DNA from: Heloderma charlesbogerti
Taxonomy: Eukaryota; Chordata; Lepidosauria; Squamata; Helodermatidae
Length of the DNA stretch: 64,000 nucleotides
Direction of reading: 5' to 3'
Assembly: GCA_026122225.1 (NCBI GenBank)
Contig: JANEZZ010001953.1
Span: 1,550,001-1,614,000 of the forward strand
Part shown: positions 57,500-64,000 of the stretch, one piece after another
Layout of the letters: each line of letters starts with the position of its first letter
Numbering within the stretch: position 1 is the stretch's first letter
The notes under the pieces: model-generated
Seen by the model: only the letters and a program-made list of their open reading frames with translations
The model's database searches: none
Told to the model about the DNA's origin: nothing
Translations under genes and position numbers: made by a program

Positions 57500-58330
57500 C
57501 CGTGATGCCCTGGGATATTGCCTTGTAACAAATAAAATGAGTTGTTTGTAATCCTGAACTCTCCCCACCCCCAATATATTAAGAAACAATAAAACATAAC
57601 CAATATTACAGAGTACAATAAGTTTGCTATTTTTTTCATTACAGACATCCATAACAGTTAGTTCATTATTGAGACTATGAAGTATAACTAGTACATTTGC
57701 CCATTTTGAAATAAAGTCATTCAAGATCATACATCTCTCTAGAAAGATCTCTGCTGAATTAGCAGTTTAAAGTTACTATCCTCTTTATTCACAAAAGTTA
57801 ACAGGAACCATATTTCTATGAAATGGTCTTCTTTGGAAGTACCTCTGATCCACCTACTATGATGGGTCAATTTTTCTAATAGGTCTATTTGCTGTATTCT
57901 GGAATGCCTTGAACAGTGTGGCTTGACTTTGTTTTCCAGCCTTTTGCCACTTCCACCTGGGCTGAGGCTAGCAAAATAAAGATAAGATCCTTGGGACATA
58001 TGTGGTTCATGGCTTCATCATATATAGGTAAAAGTGCCACTAAAGCATTTTGAACAATCCATTGCTGTGTCGTGCCTGATACTCCTTTCAATATCTTTAA
58101 CCAGAATGTTCATACATATACACATCCCCACTCCATATGAAGCAGTGTTCCTCTAGTATGACATCTTCTCCAGCATAATGGTTAAAAATTATTTTTAAAA
58201 AATATAATGCAGCCTTACTTGAATGAGGTGCCATCTATACAGGAGCCTAAGCATCAGTTCTTTAATATGGACTGCTGAGGATTTTAAAGGCTGCTTAGAC
58301 CACATCCCATCCTAATTTGCTCCTGGAATT
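57500..58330 (-). mobile_element. L1-clade LINE 3' relic
   Basis: The minus-strand frame near 57885-58091 contains LLASAQVEVAKGWKTKSSHT, a degraded form of the L1 C-terminal block LLAARI-IA--WK. Upstream, LMLRLLYRWHLI corresponds to the YRWYLTP block. The frame is broken and the 3' UTR is AT-rich. Confidence 0.55.
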
Positions 58331-58980
58331 GCTGTCTTAAGTTCTACCTCCCAGACCTCCTTGAGCCTCCATGAGTCTCCAGGTTACAGTGACATATATA
58401 AGAGAAATAGCCCATTTCATATTTCTCCTTGTACAGGTTTCTCCTTGTACAGGTTTTCAATTTGTGTTAAGTGATGTCTGTGCCGATCCTGAGTTAAAAG
58501 GTTTATTTATTAGCTTCCTGAGATGAAAATTAAGGAGAGTTCTTCTTCCTTACAGCCTGTCCATATTTTAGCTTCTGTTCCTAGTCTTTCCTTCATATGT
58601 AGAACCAGAAAGAATGACACATGTCCAATTTGTGCCACAGCTTCTATCTAAGATAGGAAGGTGGGAGAAGAAATTTGGAAGGACAGTCTCTTGACTCCAG
58701 CAAGGACATCTATTACCTCCCCCTCCTGGAACTTTGTGAACAAACAAATTGCTTTGACACAGTTTGTAGAAATGAACAGACTGACATTGACATCCCCCAC
58801 TGGTAGATCTGGAAGTCTTGCCTCCCTGGTGGTTGACATGTTCCTAGGTAGTCACATTTTCCATCCAGATCTGGATGTTCCTGAACATTTTTAGTGCAAG
58901 CCTTATTTTTATGCCATCATTTTGTTCATGCAGTCCTGTTCAGTAGAGCTATTCTGTGTGACATCCTAATCCTAGATAAT
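58331..58980. other. Intron or upstream sequence, unassigned
   Basis: Open frames at 58648-58894 have no recognised homology. Nothing else is seen. Confidence 0.35.
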
Positions 58981-60490
58981 TTGAGTGCTCAAAGAACTTG
59001 GTGGCCTGAAGTGACATTTTCGTGAGGTAGTTTGCAGATAACACTGTTCACATCGTTTCTGACCTTGACTTCACCAATATATCAGGGTGTATAGTGGAGG
59101 TGTCCAGGTCCTTCTCTCATCGGGAATTACTGGATGAGTTTCAGTTGTTGACACATGAGGATGCAGATGTCCTTCTTAGCTATTTCAAGTAAGCTGGGAA
59201 CACATGGTTGACCTGGCTTCTTATAATGATTAATGTTTTTCTGAGGGATGGGTTAGTACCATCTAGCTTAAAAGAGGAAATGGTGAGACATCTATTGAAG
59301 AAACCTCTCAGTCCCTATGATCTGGGGGATTACGTCACATATCCCATTTCTAGTGAAGGTGGCCAAGCAGCTCCAAATATTTCTGGATCAAACATTATCT
59401 AAATCTATTTCAATTTGACTTCACACTGGGTTTCAGTACTGTGTTTTAATAACCATCACTGAGAGAAAGAAAGTGGGGAGCATGACCCTGTTGATTCTCT
59501 TGTAACTTTTGATATTGGACCACAATACTTCTGGAGCTACTGGCAGGCTTGGTGATACTGCATTCTGGTGGTTTTGCTCCAACTTTGCTGGAAAATTCCA
59601 TAAAATGGTACTGGAGGATAATTATTCCTCTGTTGTGGGAGCTCACTTGTGGGGACCCTCAGGTATTCATACTGTCCTCTATGCTGCTTAACATCTACAT
59701 GAAATAGGTGGGCAAGGTTGTCCGGAGGCTGTGGCATGGATTGTCATCAATATTCATATATCTCCTTTTCATCAGAGTCAAGTACTGCAGTACCTTTGTT
59801 AAATGACCATCTTGGGTTGGTAATGGACTGCAATGGATGAGGGTGATAAATCAAAACTCAATCCAGACAAAATTGAGTAGCTCAATGTGGGCAACTTTAG
59901 TGGTGAAAATGCCTAGCATAAATTGGGTCACTTGACCTTAAAGATCAGGTTCACAGCTTGGGGGTATTCTTGGACCCACACTCCTCTTGGAGTGTAAAGT
60001 AAAGACAGTGGACAGGAGCATGTGCTACCAAATGCAGGTGAGTCACCAGGTTTGTCTCTTCCTGGAAAGCAAGGACTTGAACACTGGCACATGTCTTGAA
60101 AACTTCTCAACTTAACTACTATAATGCCCTTTATGTGGGGCTGCCCTTGAAAGCCATATGAAAACAGCAATTCTTTCAAAATGCAGCAGACGAATTAATT
60201 TCCAGTGTTAAATAGCATTAGCTATTTTTTTTTCTGAGATCCATTGGCTGCCAATTTATTTCTCTTTTAAATTAAAGCTGGTGGTGTTTACCTATAAAAC
60301 CCTGGATGATTTGTGCCCAGATTATTTGAGGAAGATGCCTTCTTCCTCTGTAAGATGGGGTACTGAAAATCCTATGGCAGTCCTGTTATCTATTAGATTA
60401 GTGGCTTTTCAGTAGTATCCTTAAGCTCTGGAACCAGGTCCCTGCTGCAATGTGACATATCTAGGAGCAGTTCCTTGTAAGTGGGAGGTC
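58981..60490 (+). mobile_element. Ancient L2-like LINE relic
   Basis: MINVFLRDGLVPSSLKEEMV followed by RHLLKKPLSPYDLGDY at 59229-59330 matches L2 INSSLSTGTVPSALKEAV...LLKKPSLDP. Later gggggtattcttggaccca (LGVFLDP) and tggggctgcccttgaaagcc (VGLPLK) keep the L2 order to about 60170, and the tail ends near 60490. It is the most diverged L2 in the window. Confidence 0.65.
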
Positions 60491-60589
60491 AAGATTGTTT
60501 TATTTATTTATTTATTTTGGAAGGCTTTTGATAGCTAGTCTTTATTTTATAATCAGTGTTTTATTATCAGTGTCTGCTTTCATTCCCCC

Positions 60590-60612
60590 CCCACACACAC
60601 ACACACACAATC
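60590..60612. repeat. (CA)n microsatellite
   Basis: A short CA run follows an eight-base C tract. Confidence 0.85.
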
Positions 60613-60665
60613 TTCCCCACTGTCCACTCTACTGCCATTCATTACTGACAATATTTGTACTTTTT

Positions 60666-60800
60666 GGGTGCAATCCTATGCATGTTTAGACAGAAAAAAG
60701 TCCTACAACTCCCACCATTCCCCAGCTAGCATGGCTGGCTGGGGAATGCTGGGAGTTGTAGGGCTTTTTTCTGTCTAAACATGCATAGGATTGCTCCCTT
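60666..60800. repeat. Hairpin MITE, family C, copy 2
   Basis: gggtgcaatcctatgcatgt followed by ttagacagaaaaaagtccta pairs with tagggcttttttctgtctaa followed by acatgcataggattgctccc. Loop ccagctagcatggctggctg. The copy is 135 bp and a better palindrome than that at 43979, so it is younger or the nearer to the parent. Confidence 0.88.
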
Positions 60801-61111
60801 AAACTCTCTACCCTGCACTGAGAAAGACAGGGTGCTTACCTGTAACTGTAGTTTTTCGAGTGGTCATCTATGCATTCACACATGAGCTCTGCACCTGCGC
60901 AGAGACTCATCTGGGAAAACTTCTAAAGCTGAGCAGTGTTTTGGTGGGAACCCCACCCCGACCATCTATAGTATACACTGCACAGGTTCCCACCTTTCCC
61001 CTCAGTTCCTTAAGACTGCAAATGTCAGTCTCAAGTTCGAGGGGAATACACCTCGGTACCAACACACACACACACACACGTTGACACCGAAGTAGGAACA
61101 GTGGGTGGACT

Positions 61112-61173
61112 GTGTGAATGCATAGATGACCACTCGAAGAACTACAGTTATAAGTAAGCAACCTATCTTTCTT
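61112..61173. repeat. DIRS internal complementary region, second family
   Basis: tgtgaatgcatagatgacca followed by ctcgaagaactacagttata is the reverse complement of 60842-60882 with three mismatches. The next bases, ttcttcatggtctctgtgca, should pair with the missing right terminus. Confidence 0.8.
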
Positions 61174-61239
61174 CTTCATGGTCTCTGTGCATCACACATA
61201 TGGGTGAATAACAAGCTGACTTACTGAAGGCGGGTCAGT

Positions 61240-62144
61240 GTCTCATTTCAGTACTGATGAGAGTACAGCTCTGCCAAAGGCACAGTTCACTTGAGCTCGA
61301 ATGTCCAGTCTATAGTGCCTAATAGAAGTTGAGGGCTTAGACCAAGTGGCCGCCTTGCACAGGTCCACCAAAGGCACTCCCCTAACAAAAGCAGATGTCA
61401 CCACTCCCTGTGTTGAATGCACTCAGATTTGAGGCTGAAGATCCCTTCCGGAAACTTGGTATGCTAATCGAATAGTCTGTACAATCCAGAACACTAGTCT
61501 TCAGGAGGCTACTGGAAAACCTTTGCTAAGTCCTCCGTAGCAGAGGAATAAGCATTGTGACTTACAGAATGGTTCAGTCCTTGATTTATAGAAGTCTAGG
61601 GCCTTCCTCACATCTAAAGTGTGAAGTTTCTTTTCCAAGTCTGAAGTGGAAGAAGGAAAAAAAGAAGGGAGAACAGTAGGTTGTTTTAGATGGAAGTCTG
61701 TAACAACCTTCGGGAGAAAGGCTATGTCTGACCTGAGTATCACCTTTTCCTTGTGAAAAATGGTATAAGGAGAATCTATGACTAAAGCAGAGAGTTCACT
61801 AGCCTTCCTTGATGTCATAATTACTACCACAAATGCAACCTTCCATGAAAGCAGTCTTAAATCTATGGTAGCAAAAGGCTCAAATTGTGCCAATGTCAAT
61901 TTTTGAAGCACTAATGGCAAGTCCCATTGAGGAATCAAGTCCTGTAAAGGAGGGACTAAGTTTTTAAGTCCCTGTAAAAATTGCTTATGTGAAGAGTGAC
62001 TGAAAAATGAAACAGCCTGCAGAGAACCTCCACTGCAGATATAGCTGAAGCATATACTCTAATGGAAGAATGTTTCAGTCCTTTACTATACAAGTGCTGA
62101 AGAAAGCACAGAATGTCAGTGAAAGAACAATTATAAGGGCACAT
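61240..62144 (-). pseudogene. DIRS tyrosine recombinase, second family
   Basis: The frame at 61501-61938 carries LRLLSWKVAFVVVIMTSRKA (first catalytic region, R changed to K in SRKA) and KLHTLDVRKALDFYKSRTEP. The frame at 61956-62144 holds the N-terminal helical part (LCFLQHLYSKGLKHSSIRVY). The C-terminus (VDLCKAATWSKPST, then IRHYRLD) is readable at 61240-61400 in another frame. Stops and shifts make it inactive. Confidence 0.8.
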
Positions 62145-62264
62145 CTATTTACAGTCACAAACTTTTTAAAAGCAGCCCACTTGGTAGCATAGTAGTGACG
62201 TGTAGATGGCTTTCTTCTGCATCTAACACTGCCTGTACTTCATTAGGTATTCAACAAAAAGATT

Positions 62265-62895
62265 TTATTGGTACCGAATTCTCCATGCCATGAATTTCAA
62301 AGTCTGTAGATGAATTTGACCTTGGTCCCGAGAGATCAGATCGTCTATTTGTGGAAACTGAAGGCACTCCCTGTCTGCCAAGTCCAGCAGTATTTTGAAC
62401 CAGGGCTGCCTTGGCCACCACAGTGCAATCAGAATGCAATGTGTCATATCCTCCCTGACCTTCGAAACCACCTTCATTAGCAGTAGAAATAGGGGAAAGA
62501 GACAAAACAGAGGCCCTTTCCACTCCAGGAGAAAAGCATCGCTGAGTGACCTGCAACCTATGGAGCAAAACTTCCTGCAAACCGCATTTCCAGGAGTAGC
62601 AAAGAGATCTACCGACAGAGATTCCCACTCCCAGAATATTTCTTGCAGAATCATCTTGGACAGTTGCCACTCATGAGACGGCCGATGGAAGTGACTGAGA
62701 GAATCTGCCAGGATGTTTTCTGTCCCGGCGATATGCAAAGCTGATAGACGAGTGCCCCTCGGGATGGACCAGTTGTAGATCAGCATTGTAAGGTGAACGA
62801 GGCTGGAGGAGTGAGGGCCCCCCTTGCTTGTTTAGGTACCATAACACCATTGTGATGTCCGTGAGAATCTGGATGTGCTTGTGTACCACATACAT
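62265..62895 (-). pseudogene. DIRS RNase H region, second family
   Basis: The frame at 62671-62895 has IQILTDITMVLWYLNKQGG, and 62265-62786 has LSALHIAGTENILADSLSHF and then LSVDLFATPGNAVCRKFCSI and LIALWWPRQPWFKILLDLAD. LFAT...N, ADSLS and WPRQPWF are hallmark DIRS blocks that the 8.4-13 kb element has lost. Confidence 0.82.
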
Positions 62896-62940
62896 TTCGA
62901 AGTCACAAAGGGTCTTCCAAACTGCTAGTAATTCCAGATA

Positions 62941-64000
62941 GTCATAGAATCATAGAATAGTAGGGTTGGAAGGGGCCTACAAGGCCATCGAGTCCAACCC
63001 CCTGCTCAATGCAGGAATCCAAGTCAAAGCATCTCTCACAGATGGCTGTCCAGCCTCGTCTTGACAGTGTGGGAGAGCTCACTCCCTCCCAAGGTCATTG
63101 GTTCCATTGTCGTATTGCTCTAACAATCAGGAAGGTTTTCCTGATGATCAGCCGGAATCTGGCTTCCTGTCACTTGAGCCCATTATTCCGTGCCCTGCAC
63201 TCTGGGATGATCGAGAAGAGATCCTGGCCTTCCTCTCTGTGACAACCTTTCAAGTACTTGAAGAGCGCTATCATATCTCCCCTCAGTCTTCTCTTCTCAA
63301 GCCGAAACATGCCCAGTTCTTTCAGTCTCTCTCATAGGGCTTTGTTTCCAGTCCCCTGATCATCTTTGTTGCCCTCCTCTGAACCCTCTCCAGTTTGTCT
63401 GCATGCTTCTTCAAGTGCGGGGTCCAGATCTGGACACAGTACTCCAGACAAGGCCTAACCAGTGCTGAGTAGAGGGGAACTAGAACTTCCTGGGATTTGG
63501 AAGCTATGCTTTTATTAATGCAGCCCAAAAGATCATTTGCCTTTTTTGAAGCCACATCACTTTTTTTGGCTCATCGTTGTTTCATCTAGCCCACTTTGAG
63601 CTAGTCGGCTCATCAGGATAACATGGGACACTTTATCAAAAGCTTTGCTGAAGTCGAGGGATAAGGAAGAGTCTTACATCACGCTTCCTTGAAACCTTGG
63701 CTACTTGCTTTTCAAAAGTTTCATCCTCGTCTTCACCTTGATTGGGTGGCTGGTAGACTCTGACCACCAGGTTCCTTTTATTCTTTGCTGCATTTATTTT
63801 GATCCAGATGCTCTCAATGGGGCTATCAAGCTTATCTTCCTGTATTTCTGTGCAGAGATATTTATTTTTCAAATACAGTGCAACCCACCTCCCTTTCTGT
63901 TCCTCCTGTTCTTTTTGAACAAGTTATATCTTTCAATTGCTGTATTCCAGTCGTGAGAGTCATCCCACCAAGTCTCAGTTATACCTATCAGGTCATAATT
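62941..64000 (-). mobile_element. CR1 LINE, copy 3, inverted, runs off the window
   Basis: It begins with tcatagaatcatagaatagt, the inverted CR1 3' terminus, and shows the inverted C-terminal domain (63322-63555: [40 protein letters not shown]). A further piece at 63636-63872 has VVRVYQPPNQGEDEDETFEK. The reverse transcriptase between them (about 63570-63660) is deleted. It lies inside the second DIRS. Confidence 0.88.

Larger units (their letters stand above)
60825..62940 (-). mobile_element. DIRS retrotransposon, second family, right part missing
   Basis: The left terminal region (60825-60882, ttacctgtaactgtagtttt ... ctatgcattcacaca) is the reverse complement of 61112-61173. This is the same outer-edge/internal-complementary layout as at 8.4 kb, with unrelated sequence. 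Between them is a 230-bp spacer, and to the right follow the recombinase (61240-62144) and RNase H (62265-62895). The reverse transcriptase and gag would lie beyond 62940, where an inverted CR1 cuts in. Confidence 0.85.

Noticed and set aside
47490..64000. First MAP3K3 exon(s) with the start codon
   Set aside because: No minus-strand segment resembles the expected MDEQEALNSIM start; the region is almost all retroelement sequence.

Overview
The window is nuclear DNA from a vertebrate, most likely a squamate reptile (lizard or snake). The evidence is a MAP3K3 orthologue split into phased exons with GT-AG introns, sitting in a repeat landscape of RTE-BovB, CR1, L2 and L1 LINEs, a Sauria-type tRNA SINE with the usual box A and box B, DIRS tyrosine-recombinase retrotransposons and hairpin MITEs. 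No prokaryotic signals (operons, CRISPR, phage) are present.

The only host gene I can support is MAP3K3 (MEKK3) on the minus strand. Fourteen coding exons run from 47489 (most 5') down to 4857 (most 3'). They encode, in order, an N-terminal linker, the PB1 domain (exons at 43.4, 38.2 and 37.4 kb), a serine-rich regulatory region (35.3 to 19.9 kb) and the kinase domain through the activation loop (18.1 to 4.9 kb). All junction phases agree, giving about 537 codons of an expected ~626. The first ~40 residues and the C-terminal ~75 residues were not found and presumably lie outside the window.

Layout by coordinate. 1-4.9 kb: MAP3K3 3' intron with a DIRS relic (1.33-1.93 kb) and a 5S-like SINE fragment. 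4.9-7.0 kb: three kinase exons. 7.4-18.0 kb: LINE fragments, a DIRS element with both inverted termini (8.4-13.0 kb), two palindromic MITEs and a near-complete L2 (14.4-18.0 kb). 18.1-25.2 kb: six exons with modest introns and one exon-like 61-bp segment. 25-35 kb: L1 relic, L2 3' fragment and a 5'-truncated BovB with a 513-codon ORF. 35.3-47.5 kb: five exons, one CR1, one solo LTR with a clean 5-bp target duplication. 47.9-56.9 kb: one L2 split by a full-length BovB in the opposite orientation and by a CR1. 57-64 kb: DIRS and L1 relics, an old L2 relic, and a second DIRS family cut by an inverted CR1.

The window is therefore a set of large introns of one conserved kinase gene, expanded by at least three rounds of nested retrotransposition. 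The most informative features are the DIRS architecture, where an internal complementary region matches both outer termini, and the datable nesting order L2 before BovB and CR1. I did not find an undescribed host system. The candidate premature-stop exon inside MAP3K3 is the most interesting untested host feature.
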